Assembly: GCF_015665295.1 (NCBI RefSeq)
Contig: NZ_JADFAJ010000025.1
Span: 1 to 64,000 of the forward strand
Source of the DNA: Maricaulis sp.
GTDB lineage: Bacteria > Pseudomonadota > Alphaproteobacteria > Caulobacterales > Maricaulaceae
Direction of reading: 5' to 3'
Length of the DNA stretch: 64,000 nt
The notes beneath the pieces are model-generated. The model saw nothing but the letters and a program-made list of their open reading frames with translations, ran no database searches and had not been told where the DNA came from. The position numbers and the translations under genes are program-made. Below, piece by piece: positions 25,846 to 36,095 of this stretch (position 1 is its first letter; the number at the start of each line of letters is the position of its first letter).

Positions 25846-27033
25846 ATGCAGTTTGCGGGACATTTCGACGCCGATCTGGCGACCCAACCGGTCAAACGGG
25901 CCGCCTATTCGGACCGGACGGCCTGGCTGATGTCGGTTATGTCGCTGTTCGCCTATCTGCCGTTCGAGAATCCGTTGGACCAGACCGCCTTGCGCCGGGT
26001 TGCCGAGGCGCTTGTCGGCAAGGCTGATATTGCCGCCATCATGGCCGAATTGTCGCGCCTGATCCGGCCCGGCGAGGGCGAGGCGGGGCGCGAGCAATTG
26101 CGCGGCCTGCTCGACGCGTTCGATTTCGAGCTGCTCTCGACGATCAGCCTGAGCGAGGGATTGCGACACGATACGCAATGCTTCCTCGCCCGGCTGAGCC
26201 GCCCGGTCCGGCCCGACCGTCCGCCGGAGGAAATGCTGGTGCTGTCCTTTCGCGGCACCGAGCCGACCCGGATGGCGGACCTGCGTACCGACCTTGATCT
26301 TGAACTGATGGAATTGCCGCACGGGCGAACGCTCGAGGGGGGCGTGGCCAAGGTCCACAAGGGCTTCTATCGCGCCTATCGCTCGGTCGAGGACCAGATC
26401 GCCGCCGTGCTGGAGCGCGAAGATTGCATGGACCTGCCTCTCTTCATCACCGGGCACAGCCTGGGCGGCGGGCTCGCTGTGGTGGCGACCCGTTTCGTGG
26501 CCAATGGATCGCGCGGCGCCTGTTATACATTCGGCGCGCCGCGGGTCTCCAACCAGGCCTTCACCAACCAGATATTCACACCGGTCTACCGGATCGTGAA
26601 TGCGGCCGACATCGTCACGGCCGTGCCGCTGAGCTCGACCGTGATCAATGTGGTACGCATGCTCGTCCGCTGGCTGCCGGTCGTCTCGAAGCTCTCGCCC
26701 TATCTCGAACGGGTTCGCGAATACCGCCATGGCGGCGATCTGCGCTATCTCGGACCGGCGACCGCGTCGGAGACCCCGGCCGGCAAGATCGACTTTCCAG
26801 GCATGGCGTTCATGAACAATCCCAGCCTGATCGAGCGCTGGTGGCAAAGCGGCCGGCGCCTGCTTGTCAGCTGGGGGGCGGCCGGTCTCGGTGACCACGC
26901 GATCGAGACCTATATCGACAAGCTCGCCTATTATGCCCGCCTGCGTCAGCTGATGCGGGCCAGCCTCAACCAGCCGCAATCGACCGGTCCTGAAATACCA
27001 AGCCCGCCGGTGACCGGCGATGCCGAGGCCTGA
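25846..27033 (+). CDS. Class 3 lipase family protein
   Basis: A 395-residue alpha/beta hydrolase. Family features are VLSFRGTEPTRMADLRTDLD near 135-155, VHKGFYRAYRSVED, the nucleophile elbow ITGHSLGGGLAVV near 205, YTFGAPRVSN, and VYRIVNAADIVTAVP which holds the catalytic Asp. No clear signal peptide is seen, so it may be intracellular or membrane-associated. ATG 25846 is preferred over an in-frame GTG at 25831 because GGGAGGGG lies directly before it. Substrate unknown. Confidence 0.9.
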   Translation: MQFAGHFDADLATQPVKRAAYSDRTAWLMSVMSLFAYLPFENPLDQTALRRVAEALVGKADIAAIMAELSRLIRPGEGEAGREQLRGLLDAFDFELLSTISLSEGLRHDTQCFLARLSRPVRPDRPPEEMLVLSFRGTEPTRMADLRTDLDLELMELPHGRTLEGGVAKVHKGFYRAYRSVEDQIAAVLEREDCMDLPLFITGHSLGGGLAVVATRFVANGSRGACYTFGAPRVSNQAFTNQIFTPVYRIVNAADIVTAVPLSSTVINVVRMLVRWLPVVSKLSPYLERVREYRHGGDLRYLGPATASETPAGKIDFPGMAFMNNPSLIERWWQSGRRLLVSWGAAGLGDHAIETYIDKLAYYARLRQLMRASLNQPQSTGPEIPSPPVTGDAEA

Positions 27034-27055
27034 GGCGGCCAGGCTGTCGCGACGG

Positions 27056-28129
27056 TCAGGTGTTGATCGTCACGCCGTCGCGGGGTTTGGCCTTGCCATC
27101 AAGGAGCGCCTGATAGGTTGCCAGTGCGCCCTCTGCCCCGTCCGCTGACCGGAAGTCGAAATAGCCTGGCGCGGCGTCGGCAAAGGTCCGCCAGGCCGCC
27201 TTGTAGCGCTGGTCGAACACCTCCGGACCCCACTGTTTGATCAGGGTCCGTGCCGCGTCCGGCGCGAAGAAGAATTGCGGGCGTGGCGGCGGCAGGTCGC
27301 GCGGCGGGGCGGATTGCTCCCAATGGGCGCCACCGACCCGGACATTGCCGGCCAGCCGTCCGGCAAGGTGGGTATGCAGGACCCGGTTTAGACCGGCATC
27401 GCCGGCGAAGTCGACAATCACGGCCGGGTGCTGCGGATCCAGCGTATCGACCGCATCATAGGTGATCACCGTGTCGTACAGGTCGAGGCCGGCAACAAAC
27501 TCCGCATTGCGTGACGAGGTGAGGCCGATCGCCTCGCGGCCGCCACCGGCCTTGAGCGCGAAGGCGAGGGCGATCGCGGTCTTGCTCGACGCACTGGTCA
27601 GAAGGACCGGCGCATCGGTGAAACCGTTTGCCGGATCACGCAGAAAGAAGTCGAGCAGCCAGGCGGTGATGAAGAGCGGTTGCAGCACCATCTGGGCCGG
27701 CTCGCCGGCCGAAGTCCAGCCGGGATCAACGCTGCAGCGGACATAATTGTTATAGGCCGGCGGCAGGTCGGCCCGATGTGGTGCCGAGTCGATGAAGGCG
27801 CCCGGCGAGATTTTTCCGGGTGTGACGATCAGCTCGCTCGCCGCCGGAAAATACCCGTAGATTCGCTCACCGGCCTGCAGCCCGTCAGCGCGCGTTTCCG
27901 AAACTTCGGCAAAACCCCAGACGGGCAGGCGGCAGCGACCGTCCGAACCGGGAAAGAAGTCCCAATAACGCATGGCGTCACCGAAGGCGGCATAGGTGAT
28001 ATTGTTGGCGGTCAGCGCGAAGCTGTCGATTGCCAGGCGTGCCTCGCCGGCATCCAGCGGGCGCGGCGTTTCCTCGATGATGGCCACATCGGTGATGGTC
28101 TTGCGGTCAATGGACAAGGCCCAGTTCAT
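27056..28129 (-). CDS. DUF2855 family protein
   Basis: A 357-residue protein with an MDR-like fold pattern: TANNITYAAFGDAMRYWDFF near 45-65 and GFAEVSETRADGLQAGERIYG resemble zinc-free alcohol-dehydrogenase-like domains. LLTSASSKTAIALAF sits where a cofactor-binding loop would be. No biochemical role is established to my knowledge. Start at ATG 28129 preceded by GGAGAGAG; the open frame further upstream is non-conserved. Convergent with the lipase gene, 22 bp apart. Confidence 0.85.
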   Translation of the reverse strand: MNWALSIDRKTITDVAIIEETPRPLDAGEARLAIDSFALTANNITYAAFGDAMRYWDFFPGSDGRCRLPVWGFAEVSETRADGLQAGERIYGYFPAASELIVTPGKISPGAFIDSAPHRADLPPAYNNYVRCSVDPGWTSAGEPAQMVLQPLFITAWLLDFFLRDPANGFTDAPVLLTSASSKTAIALAFALKAGGGREAIGLTSSRNAEFVAGLDLYDTVITYDAVDTLDPQHPAVIVDFAGDAGLNRVLHTHLAGRLAGNVRVGGAHWEQSAPPRDLPPPRPQFFFAPDAARTLIKQWGPEVFDQRYKAAWRTFADAAPGYFDFRSADGAEGALATYQALLDGKAKPRDGVTINT

Positions 28130-28301
28130 GATCTCTCTCCCGTTGATCGACCGTCTCGGCGGTCTGTTGCGGGCAGAGTTGACGGGTTCCCGGTTTCGAT
28201 CAAGCTGCCGGGCCGGGGATGACAGTCCACAGCCGTCCGCCTGCTTTGGCAGGGCGGGTTCGCGTGCTAGCGTCGCGTCAAGGATGTCGCGCAGGCCAGC
28301 T

Positions 28302-28317
28302 TTGTCGCACGTGACAA
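28302..28317. promoter_or_regulatory. Inverted repeat upstream of ccoN, CRP/FNR-like geometry
   Basis: TTGTC-GCACGT-GACAA is a perfect 5-6-5 dyad 70 bp before the ccoN start, in the only spacer preceding the cbb3 operon. The 16-bp CRP-type spacing and TTG...CAA ends suggest a CRP/FNR-superfamily site, but it does not match the FNR/FixK consensus TTGAT-N4-ATCAA. Confidence 0.4.
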
Positions 28318-28386
28318 ATTGCCATAGATATTTTGTGGGAAACTGCGCTACACCCGGACCATGAAAGCCAATCTCCGGGGGCGCAC

Positions 28387-30039
28387 ATGATATCCGCACA
28401 CGGGCTGAAACGAGCCGGGTCCGACCCGTCCACAGCCATCGTTCTCCTCATTACCGTATTGGGTGCCCTGTGGGCACTTTTCGCGGCGGCCTATGCGCCG
28501 GATGCCGCCATGCGCGGCCAGTCCTGGCTCATTCTTGGCGGATTCCTGACCGGGATTATCCTGCTGGTCGGCGCGATCGCAGGGGGCGGGGTCGTCACCG
28601 ACGAGCGCGAGTATAACGAAAGCCTTATCAAGGCTGGGGTTATCGCCTCGCTATTCTGGGGTGTGGCCGGCCTTCTGGTTGGCGTTGTCATCGCCTTCCA
28701 GCTCGCCTTTCCGGTCCTCAACCTGGAAGCTTTCGGCTTCACGAGTTTCGGCCGTCTGCGTCCGCTGCACACATCTGCGGTGATCTTTGCCTTCGGCGGC
28801 AATGTTCTGATTGCGACCTCCTTCTATGTCGTCCAGCGGACCTGCCGGACCCGGATTGCCGGCGGAATCTGGCCTTGGTTCGTGTTCTGGGGCTATCAGT
28901 TCTTCATCCTGATTGCCGCTTCGGGCTATCTCATCGGGATCACCCAGGGCAAGGAGTACGCCGAGCCGGAATGGTATGCCGATATCTGGCTGACCCTGGT
29001 CTGGGTCGTCTATCTCCTGGTCTTCCTCGGCACGCTCTGGAAGCGCAAGGAACCGCATATCTATGTGGCGAACTGGTTCTACCTGGCCTTCATCGTCACG
29101 ATTGCCGTCCTGCATGTGATCAATAACCTGGCCATGCCGGTTTCCTGGCTTGGCTCGCGCTCCTACTCGGCCTTTGCCGGGGTCCAAGATGCCCTGACCC
29201 AGTGGTGGTACGGCCATAACGCGGTCGGCTTCTTCCTGACCGCCGGCTTCCTCGGGATCATGTATTACTTCATCCCCAAGCGGGTGAACCGGCCGGTCTA
29301 TTCCTACCGCCTGTCGATCATCCACTTCTGGTCTCTGATCTTCATCTATATCTGGGCCGGTCCGCACCACCTGCACTATACGGCGCTGCCGGAATGGGCG
29401 CAGACGCTGGGCATGACCTTCTCGATCATGCTGTGGATGCCGTCCTGGGGCGGGATGATCAACGGGCTGATGACGCTCTCGGGCGCCTGGGACAAGCTGC
29501 GTACCGACCCGGTGGTTCGCATGCTGGTCATGTCGGTTGCCTTCTATGGCATGTCGACCTTTGAGGGGCCGGTGATGTCGATCCGCGCCGTGAATGCGCT
29601 GTCACACTATACCGACTGGACCATTGGCCATGTGCACTCCGGTGCGCTCGGCTGGGTCGGCTTCGTCTCCTTCGGCGCGCTCTATTGCCTGGTTCCCTGG
29701 CTGTGGAAGCGCAAGGGCATGTATTCCAAGGCGCTGGTCGACTGGCATTTCTGGATCGCGACCATCGGCATCCTGCTCTACATCACCTCGATGTGGACGG
29801 CCGGCATCCTCCAGGGCCTGTGGTGGCGGACCTATAATGCGCTCGGCTTCCTGGAATACTCCTTCGTCGAGACCGTCGAGGCCATGTACATCCCCTATAT
29901 CATCCGGGCCGTTGGTGGCGTGCTCTACCTCGCGGGTGCCCTGATCATGGTCTACAATGTGTACCGTACCGTGCGCGGTGATGCGGTTGAGGTTGACGAG
30001 AACGTCATCGATCAGCCCGCACTCGAAGCGGCGAAATAG
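28387..30039 (+). CDS. ccoN: cbb3-type cytochrome c oxidase subunit I
   Basis: Catalytic subunit of the high-affinity terminal oxidase; an integral membrane protein of 550 residues with about 14 helices. It binds a low-spin heme b and the heme b3-CuB centre. Haem and copper ligand regions are visible: [44 protein letters not shown] and [12 protein letters not shown]. The start at ATG 28387 gives a sensible N-terminal helix; a TTG at 28333 is in frame but poor. First gene of ccoNOQP. Confidence 0.96.
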   Translation: MISAHGLKRAGSDPSTAIVLLITVLGALWALFAAAYAPDAAMRGQSWLILGGFLTGIILLVGAIAGGGVVTDEREYNESLIKAGVIASLFWGVAGLLVGVVIAFQLAFPVLNLEAFGFTSFGRLRPLHTSAVIFAFGGNVLIATSFYVVQRTCRTRIAGGIWPWFVFWGYQFFILIAASGYLIGITQGKEYAEPEWYADIWLTLVWVVYLLVFLGTLWKRKEPHIYVANWFYLAFIVTIAVLHVINNLAMPVSWLGSRSYSAFAGVQDALTQWWYGHNAVGFFLTAGFLGIMYYFIPKRVNRPVYSYRLSIIHFWSLIFIYIWAGPHHLHYTALPEWAQTLGMTFSIMLWMPSWGGMINGLMTLSGAWDKLRTDPVVRMLVMSVAFYGMSTFEGPVMSIRAVNALSHYTDWTIGHVHSGALGWVGFVSFGALYCLVPWLWKRKGMYSKALVDWHFWIATIGILLYITSMWTAGILQGLWWRTYNALGFLEYSFVETVEAMYIPYIIRAVGGVLYLAGALIMVYNVYRTVRGDAVEVDENVIDQPALEAAK

Positions 30040-30048
30040 GAGGTCGTC

Positions 30049-30807
30049 ATGTCAGGGAAAAAATCTCTCTGGAGCGATCTGCACAAATCGCTCTTCGAAA
30101 AGAACTCGCTCATCCTCACCGTCGGTGTGCTGGTGACCGTGTCCATTGGCGGGATCGTCGAAATCGCCCCGCTCTTCTATCTCGATTCAACCATCGAGGA
30201 GGTCGATGGCGTGCGGCCCTACACGCCGCTCGAACAGCTCGGCCGGGACATCTACATCCGCGAGGGGTGCTATAACTGCCACTCGCAGATGATCCGCCCG
30301 CTGCGTGACGAAGTGGAACGTTACGGCCATTACTCGCTGGCGGCCGAGAGCATGTACGACCACCCCTTCCAGTGGGGCTCGAAACGGACAGGGCCGGACC
30401 TCGCCCGCGTCGGCGGCCGCTATTCCGACGAATGGCACCGCGATCACATGCGCCTGCCCCAGGCCGTGGTGCCGGAATCGGTGATGCCGGCCTACCCCTT
30501 CCTCGAGACGTCCGAACTGGCCTTCGACAATGTCGAAGCCAATCTGCGGGCCCTCCGCACGGTTGGTGTGCCCTATAGCGACGACATGCTGGGGGCGGCC
30601 GTCTCGGACATCGAAACCCAGCTCGACCCGTTCGCCGAGGACTATGACGGCTTCCAGGAACGCTATCCCGGAGCGGTGATGCGCGATTTCGATGGCAATC
30701 CGGATCTGGTGACCGAGCTCGATGCGCTCATCGCCTATCTGCAGGTGCTCGGCACCATGGTGGACTTCTCCACCTATGAAGCCGAAGCCGACGAGAATCT
30801 GAGGTAG
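30049..30807 (+). CDS. ccoO: cbb3-type cytochrome c oxidase subunit II
   Basis: A membrane-anchored mono-haem cytochrome c of 252 residues. One N-terminal transmembrane segment spans about 20-45. The haem motif CYNCHSQ follows REG at about residue 77. [19 protein letters not shown] and PESVMPAYP (distal Met ligand) complete the fold. Passes electrons from CcoP to CcoN. It follows ccoN by 9 bp. Confidence 0.96.
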   Translation: MSGKKSLWSDLHKSLFEKNSLILTVGVLVTVSIGGIVEIAPLFYLDSTIEEVDGVRPYTPLEQLGRDIYIREGCYNCHSQMIRPLRDEVERYGHYSLAAESMYDHPFQWGSKRTGPDLARVGGRYSDEWHRDHMRLPQAVVPESVMPAYPFLETSELAFDNVEANLRALRTVGVPYSDDMLGAAVSDIETQLDPFAEDYDGFQERYPGAVMRDFDGNPDLVTELDALIAYLQVLGTMVDFSTYEAEADENLR

Positions 30808-30811
30808 CGTC

Positions 30812-31009
30812 ATGTATGAGATCCTCTCCACCTTCGCACAGACTTGGGGCCTCCTGATCTTCGTGGCGCTGTTCGGCGCGGCGCTGGTCTATGCCCTTTG
30901 GCCGCGCAACCAGGCCCGTTTCGACGCGGCAGCCAGTGCGCCCCTGACTGAAAACGACACGCCGGCGATGGCCGGTGAGACCGAGGACGAGACCCATGTC
31001 CGAGCATGA
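30812..31009 (+). CDS. ccoQ: cbb3-type oxidase small subunit CcoQ
   Basis: A 65-residue protein with one transmembrane helix (TWGLLIFVALFGAALVYALWP, residues 11-31 region) and a short polar tail. CcoQ stabilises the assembled oxidase. Called by size, topology and position between ccoO and ccoP; its end overlaps the ccoP start by 14 bp in another frame. Confidence 0.9.
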   Translation: MYEILSTFAQTWGLLIFVALFGAALVYALWPRNQARFDAAASAPLTENDTPAMAGETEDETHVRA

Positions 31010-31919
31010 CAGCAAGCGCGAAACCGATGCCCACAGCGGTACCGAGACGACCGGTCACGAATGGGATGGCATCAAGGAACTCGACACGCCACTGCCGCGT
31101 TGGTGGTTGTATATCTTCTACGGCTGCATCGTCTGGGCCGTGATCTACTGGGTCTTCATGCCTGCCTGGCCGGCCTTGCCGGGCCTCGCAGGCGAGACCG
31201 ACCACACCCGTGGTCTTCGCAATCACTCCGAGCGGGCCAATGTCGCGGCGGCGCTGGACGCGCTCGATGCAGAGCGGGCTGGCGGCTTCGCGGCGCTTGA
31301 GGGGGCTTCCATAGCGGAGATCGAAAACGATCCGCAGCTGCTCGGCTTTGTCCTGGCCGCGGGGGATGCGGTGTTCGGTGATAATTGTGCGACCTGTCAC
31401 GGTGTCGGCGCGCAGGGCTTTGTCGGCTATCCCAATCTCAATGATGATGTCTGGCTGTGGGGCGGAAGTTATGAGGATATCCGCACCACCCTGACAGTCG
31501 GCATCCGCTCCGAGCATCCCGACACGCGCTTTTCCCAGATGCCGGCCTTCGGTCGTGACGAGCTGCTCAGCCGGTCCCAGATCGGCGATGTGACCGACTA
31601 TGTCCTGTCCCTGTCCGGCACCAGTGCCGATGTCGGCGCCATCCAGCGCGGCGAGGCCATTTTCGAGGCCCAGTGTGCCAGCTGCCACATGGCGGACGGT
31701 CGCGGAGACCGCCTGCAGGGCGCCCCGAACCTGACCGATCAGGACTGGCTCTATGGTGGTACGCGCGAGCAGGTCATGGCGATCATTCACCGCGGCCCCT
31801 ACGGTGTGATGCCGGCCTGGGAGGACCGTCTTGACGAGGCCACGATTGACGCCCTGGCGGCCTATGTCTTCCTGCTGGGCGGTGGCGAGGATGCGACAGC
31901 TCGTCCCACGGGGCGCTAG
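30996..31919 (+). CDS. ccoP: cbb3-type cytochrome c oxidase subunit III (di-haem)
   Basis: A 307-residue di-haem cytochrome c subunit. The N-terminal part has the conserved WDGIKELDTPLPRWWLYIF entry to a transmembrane helix. Two haem c motifs, CATCHG and CASCHM, lie in tandem class I cytochrome domains, with SQMPAFG and GVMPAWEDRL giving the methionine ligands. Start ATG 30996; it is the last structural gene of the operon. Confidence 0.96.
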   Translation: MSEHDSKRETDAHSGTETTGHEWDGIKELDTPLPRWWLYIFYGCIVWAVIYWVFMPAWPALPGLAGETDHTRGLRNHSERANVAAALDALDAERAGGFAALEGASIAEIENDPQLLGFVLAAGDAVFGDNCATCHGVGAQGFVGYPNLNDDVWLWGGSYEDIRTTLTVGIRSEHPDTRFSQMPAFGRDELLSRSQIGDVTDYVLSLSGTSADVGAIQRGEAIFEAQCASCHMADGRGDRLQGAPNLTDQDWLYGGTREQVMAIIHRGPYGVMPAWEDRLDEATIDALAAYVFLLGGGEDATARPTGR

Positions 31920-31960
31920 GTCGCATGGCGCACGCGTGATGGATCGGGTTCAAAGCAGTC

Positions 31961-33442
31961 ATGTCTGACACCGCCGAACAGGGCATGGCCGCGCCCGGTA
32001 TCACGCAATCCCGGGCCGAGGCCGTCAATGCCGCCGAGACCCGGGAGCTCTACAAGAAGCGCGAGCCGATTTATCCCAAGCTCGCGCATGGCAAGTTCCG
32101 CTTTGCCAAATGGGTGATCATGGCCCTGGCGCTGGGGGTGTATTATCTCATCCCCTTCCTGCGCTGGGACCGCGGTCCGGACGCGCCCGACCAGGCCGTC
32201 CTGGTCGATTTCGCCCACGGTCGCTTCTACTTCTTCTTCATCGAGGTCTGGCCGCAGGAAATCTACTACATCACCGGCTTGCTGATCATGGCCGCGCTCG
32301 GACTCTTCCTCGCCAGCGCACTGTTTGGCCGGGTCTGGTGCGGCTATGCCTGTCCGCAGACGGTCTGGACCGATCTCTTCATCATGGTCGAACGCCTGTT
32401 CGAGGGCGACCGCAATGCCCGTATCAAGCTGGACCGGGCGCCGTGGTCGTTCGACAAGGCCTGGCGCAAGATCGGCAAGCACGCGATCTGGCTGGTCATC
32501 GCCTTTGCCACCGGCGGGGCCTGGATCCTGTATTTCCACGATGCCTGGGACACGCTGGCCAATTTCTTCTCCGGGACGGCAGCGCCGTCATCCTATGTGT
32601 TCGCCGGGGTCCTGACCTTCACCACCTATACGCTGGCCGGCACCATGCGCGAGCAGGTCTGCACATATATGTGCCCCTGGCCGCGTATCCAGGCGGCGAT
32701 GACCGATCGCGATGCGCTCAATGTCACCTACCGGATCGACCGGGGTGAGCCTCGGGGTGCCCACAAGAAATCGGATAGCTGGGACGATCGCGGCGACTGC
32801 GTCGACTGCAAGCAATGCGTCGCCGTCTGCCCGATGGGGATCGATATCCGCGACGGCTCGCAACTGGAATGCATCCAGTGCGCCCTGTGCATTGATGCCT
32901 GTGACGACATCATGGAAAAGGTCGGCCGCCCGACCGGGCTCATCACCTACGAGACCGACGACAATATTGATCGCTACGTGGCTGGCGAGAAACCGATCTA
33001 CCGCTTCGTGCGGCCGCGGACCATGGTCTATGCGGTCGCGCTGGTGATCGTCTCGGCGCTCATGCTGGGCGCCCTGCTGACGCGCACCGAGCTTGAGCTG
33101 AATTCGCAGCGGGACCGCAATCCCAATTATGTGCGCCTGTCAGACGGATCGGTGCGAAACGGCTATACGGTCAATGTCATCAACAAGGCCAATTCCGGGC
33201 GTGTGATGCGTCTCGAGGTCGAGGGCGGCGCAGCGATCCGCCCGCGTATTCTCGGTGCCAGCGATGAACAGCCAGACCAGATCCTGATCGGGCCGGACCG
33301 GTCGCAGGATTATGTTGTCTATCTGACCCTGCCGGCGGATGCGATTGACGGCCCGCGCGAGGAAATCCGGTTCCGTGTCGTCGATCTGGAAACCGGCGAG
33401 GTCGCAACCACACGCTCGGTGCTGATCACGGGAGCCCCCTGA
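31961..33442 (+). CDS. ccoG: Cytochrome c oxidase accessory protein CcoG (FixG/RdxA)
   Basis: A 493-residue membrane iron-sulfur protein needed for copper delivery to the cbb3 oxidase. It has several transmembrane segments, FGRVWCGYACPQTVW, and two [4Fe-4S] clusters in CVDCKQCVAVCPMGI and CIQCALCIDACDD. The periplasmic C-terminal domain from about residue 370 is immunoglobulin-like. It heads the ccoGHIS assembly run, 41 bp after ccoP. Confidence 0.96.
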   Translation: MSDTAEQGMAAPGITQSRAEAVNAAETRELYKKREPIYPKLAHGKFRFAKWVIMALALGVYYLIPFLRWDRGPDAPDQAVLVDFAHGRFYFFFIEVWPQEIYYITGLLIMAALGLFLASALFGRVWCGYACPQTVWTDLFIMVERLFEGDRNARIKLDRAPWSFDKAWRKIGKHAIWLVIAFATGGAWILYFHDAWDTLANFFSGTAAPSSYVFAGVLTFTTYTLAGTMREQVCTYMCPWPRIQAAMTDRDALNVTYRIDRGEPRGAHKKSDSWDDRGDCVDCKQCVAVCPMGIDIRDGSQLECIQCALCIDACDDIMEKVGRPTGLITYETDDNIDRYVAGEKPIYRFVRPRTMVYAVALVIVSALMLGALLTRTELELNSQRDRNPNYVRLSDGSVRNGYTVNVINKANSGRVMRLEVEGGAAIRPRILGASDEQPDQILIGPDRSQDYVVYLTLPADAIDGPREEIRFRVVDLETGEVATTRSVLITGAP

Positions 33443-33912
33443 TGCGCAATCCGCTCAATCCGCTGCGCGGCTGGCATGTGCTGATCATGATCCTCGCCTT
33501 CTTTGGCGTCACGATCGGCGTCAACGCCACCTTCATCACGCTGGCCCTGCAAACCCATCCCGGCGAGGACGTGCCGCGCTCCTATGTTCAGGGGCTGAAT
33601 TACAACGACACGCTGGATCGCCGTGAGGCCCAGGCGGCGCTGGGCTGGCAGGCCCGGGTCAATCTGGTCGAGCAGGACTTGCTGGTGGCCATTTCCGATG
33701 CCGACGGCGCGCCGGTGACCGGTCTGGCTCTGGTCGGTACGCTGATCCACCGGGCCGATACCGGACGCGACTGCCCGCTTGATTTTGCCGAAGCGCGGCC
33801 CGGGGTCTACCGTGTGGCACTGCCCTGCGGCGGGACCGGTGACTGGCGGCTGCAGGTGCACACACTTGGCGATGCTCCGTTTGAAATGGTCAGTGAACTA
33901 TGGCTGCCCTAG
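33442..33912 (+). CDS. ccoH: cbb3 oxidase assembly protein CcoH (FixH)
   Basis: A 156-residue membrane-anchored periplasmic protein. The N-terminal GWHVLIMILAFFGVTIGVNA is typical of FixH, followed by SYVQGLNYNDTLDRREAQ and a beta-rich domain. It assists oxidase assembly. It shares one base with the ccoG stop and overlaps ccoI by 13 bp. Confidence 0.92.
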   Translation: MRNPLNPLRGWHVLIMILAFFGVTIGVNATFITLALQTHPGEDVPRSYVQGLNYNDTLDRREAQAALGWQARVNLVEQDLLVAISDADGAPVTGLALVGTLIHRADTGRDCPLDFAEARPGVYRVALPCGGTGDWRLQVHTLGDAPFEMVSELWLP

Positions 33913-36095
33913 ACATTCATTCCGGCGATGCCCGCCCGCAAGGCGGCGCTGACCCGCGGGCTTTCGTGCGCCGGCAGGATGGCGTGTCCCATCTCGACCT
34001 TCTGGTTCGCGGCGCCACCTGTGCCGGATGCATCGCCCGTATCGAGAGCGGATTGAAGGCCGATGACCGGGTCGAGACCGCGCGTCTGAACCTGTCGACT
34101 GGCCGGCTGGCCCTGAGCTGGCACGGCGACGAGGCCCTGGCCTCCGGCTATGTCCGCCAGCTCGGCCAGCTCGGCTACCCGGCGACGCCGTATGAACCGG
34201 AAAGCGATGCCGACCCGCAGCGTGAGGAAGAAAAACGCCTGCTGCGCGCGATGGCGGTGGCCGGTTTCGCGATGATGAATGTCATGCTGTTGTCGATCTC
34301 GGTCTGGTCCGGCGGGCTGGAGATGACCGAGACGATGCAGGCCTTGATGCACCGGATCTCGGCGCTCATCGTGCTGCCGGCCGCCGCCTTTGCCGGTCAG
34401 CCCTTCTTCCGCTCGGCCCTTGCGGCCCTGAAGTCCGGTCATGTCAATATGGACGTGCCGATCTCGCTGGCCGTGCTGCTGGCGTGCGGCCTGTCGGTCT
34501 GGGAGACATTCATCGGTCACGGCCAGACCTATTACGACGCCGCCGTGATGCTGCTCTTCTTCCTGCTGATCGGACGCTTTCTCGACATGCGCCTGCGCGC
34601 GCGTGCCGGCGAGGCGGCCCGCGGTCTTGCCGCGATGCAGGCGGCCACGGCCAACCGGCTCGAGGCTGATGGCAGTATCCGGGCCATACCGGCGCGCGAT
34701 GTCCGGGCCGGCGATCACCTGGTCCTCGCTGCCGGTGACCGGGTGCCCGTGGATGCGCGCATCCTGGAAGGCGAGGGCGCGCTGGACGGCTCTCTGGTGA
34801 CCGGCGAGACGGCACCGGTGACGGCGACGCCGGGGCTGGATGTCTGGTCCGGCATGCTCAATCTGGACGGCAAGCTGGTGCTGGAAGCGCGCGCTGACCG
34901 TGACAATTCCCTGCTCGCCGAGGTCACGCGCCTGGTGGAGGCCGGTGAACAGGCCCGCTCGCGCTATGTGCGCCTGGCCGACCATGCGGCGCGGCTCTAC
35001 GTGCCGGTCGTGCACGGTCTCGCCGCGCTGACCCTGGTCGGCTGGTTGCTGATTGGTGGCGAGGTGCGGCCGGCCATCATCAATGCGATCGCCGTGCTGA
35101 TCATCACCTGTCCCTGTGCGCTGGGACTGGCCGTGCCGGCCGTCCAGGTGGTGGCGTCCGGTCGGCTTTATCGCGAGGGCGTGCTGGTCAAGTCCGGCGA
35201 TGCGCTGGAACGCTTTGCCGGCGTCGACACCGTCGTGTTTGACAAGACCGGCACTCTGACCGAGGGCCGTCCGCGCCTCGTCGCGCCTGAAAGCCTGCCC
35301 GAAGGGGCGCTCGATCAGGCCGCCAGGCTCGCCCGCACCAGCCGCCACCCCCTGTCACGTGCCATCGCCGATGCGGCGGGCATGGGCGAGGCTGCGGCCA
35401 ATGTCCGTGAAGTGCCCGGCGGCGGGCTGGAAGCCGAGGTCGACGGCACGACGATCCGCTTTGGCGCGGCGCGCTGGCTTGGCATCACCGCGAAGAGTGA
35501 TCCGCATACCGAGGCCTGGCTGAAGCTCGGCGAGGGCGAGCCGGTGCGCTTCCGGTTTGAAGACCGTGTGCGCAGTGATGCGGCCGAAACCGTTGCCGGC
35601 CTCGTGGCCCGCGGCTGCCGGGTCGAGCTGCTTTCCGGTGACCGCGAGGGACCTGTCGCGGCCGTGGCGGCATCACTGGGCATTGCCGACTGGCAGGCCG
35701 AATTGCAGCCAAGAGACAAGATCACCCGGCTGGAAGCCATCAAGGCCGATGGCGGGAGCGTCGCGATGATCGGCGACGGTATCAATGACGCGCCGGCCCT
35801 CGCGGCTGCCAATGTCTCGGTCTCACTGGCCTCGGCGGCCGAGATATCCCAGGCAGCGGCTGATTTCGTGCTGCAGGGCGATCGCCTCGCCGCCTGCCTG
35901 GTGACGCTGGACGTGTCACGTGGCGCCAGGCGCCGGGTGCTTGAGAATTTTGCGCTTGCGGCGGGCTATAATGCGATCGCCGTACCGATGGCGGTTGCCG
36001 GTCTGGTGACGCCGCTGATTGCCGCCATCGCCATGTCTGCCTCCTCGGTTCTGGTGACACTCAACGCGCTGCGGCTGGCACGGAGCGGTCGCTGA
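33900..36095 (+). CDS. ccoI: Copper-exporting P1B-type ATPase CcoI (FixI)
   Basis: Pumps copper for insertion into the cbb3 active site. The 731-residue protein has an N-terminal heavy-metal domain with ATCAGC near 40. Eight transmembrane helices include the transport motif CPCALGLAVP. The phosphorylation motif DKTGTLTEG near 450 and the hinge GDGINDAP near 620 are present. Position inside ccoGHIS favours CcoI over general CopA efflux. Ends by sharing a base with ccoS. Confidence 0.95.
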   Translation: MAALDIHSGDARPQGGADPRAFVRRQDGVSHLDLLVRGATCAGCIARIESGLKADDRVETARLNLSTGRLALSWHGDEALASGYVRQLGQLGYPATPYEPESDADPQREEEKRLLRAMAVAGFAMMNVMLLSISVWSGGLEMTETMQALMHRISALIVLPAAAFAGQPFFRSALAALKSGHVNMDVPISLAVLLACGLSVWETFIGHGQTYYDAAVMLLFFLLIGRFLDMRLRARAGEAARGLAAMQAATANRLEADGSIRAIPARDVRAGDHLVLAAGDRVPVDARILEGEGALDGSLVTGETAPVTATPGLDVWSGMLNLDGKLVLEARADRDNSLLAEVTRLVEAGEQARSRYVRLADHAARLYVPVVHGLAALTLVGWLLIGGEVRPAIINAIAVLIITCPCALGLAVPAVQVVASGRLYREGVLVKSGDALERFAGVDTVVFDKTGTLTEGRPRLVAPESLPEGALDQAARLARTSRHPLSRAIADAAGMGEAAANVREVPGGGLEAEVDGTTIRFGAARWLGITAKSDPHTEAWLKLGEGEPVRFRFEDRVRSDAAETVAGLVARGCRVELLSGDREGPVAAVAASLGIADWQAELQPRDKITRLEAIKADGGSVAMIGDGINDAPALAAANVSVSLASAAEISQAAADFVLQGDRLAACLVTLDVSRGARRRVLENFALAAGYNAIAVPMAVAGLVTPLIAAIAMSASSVLVTLNALRLARSGR

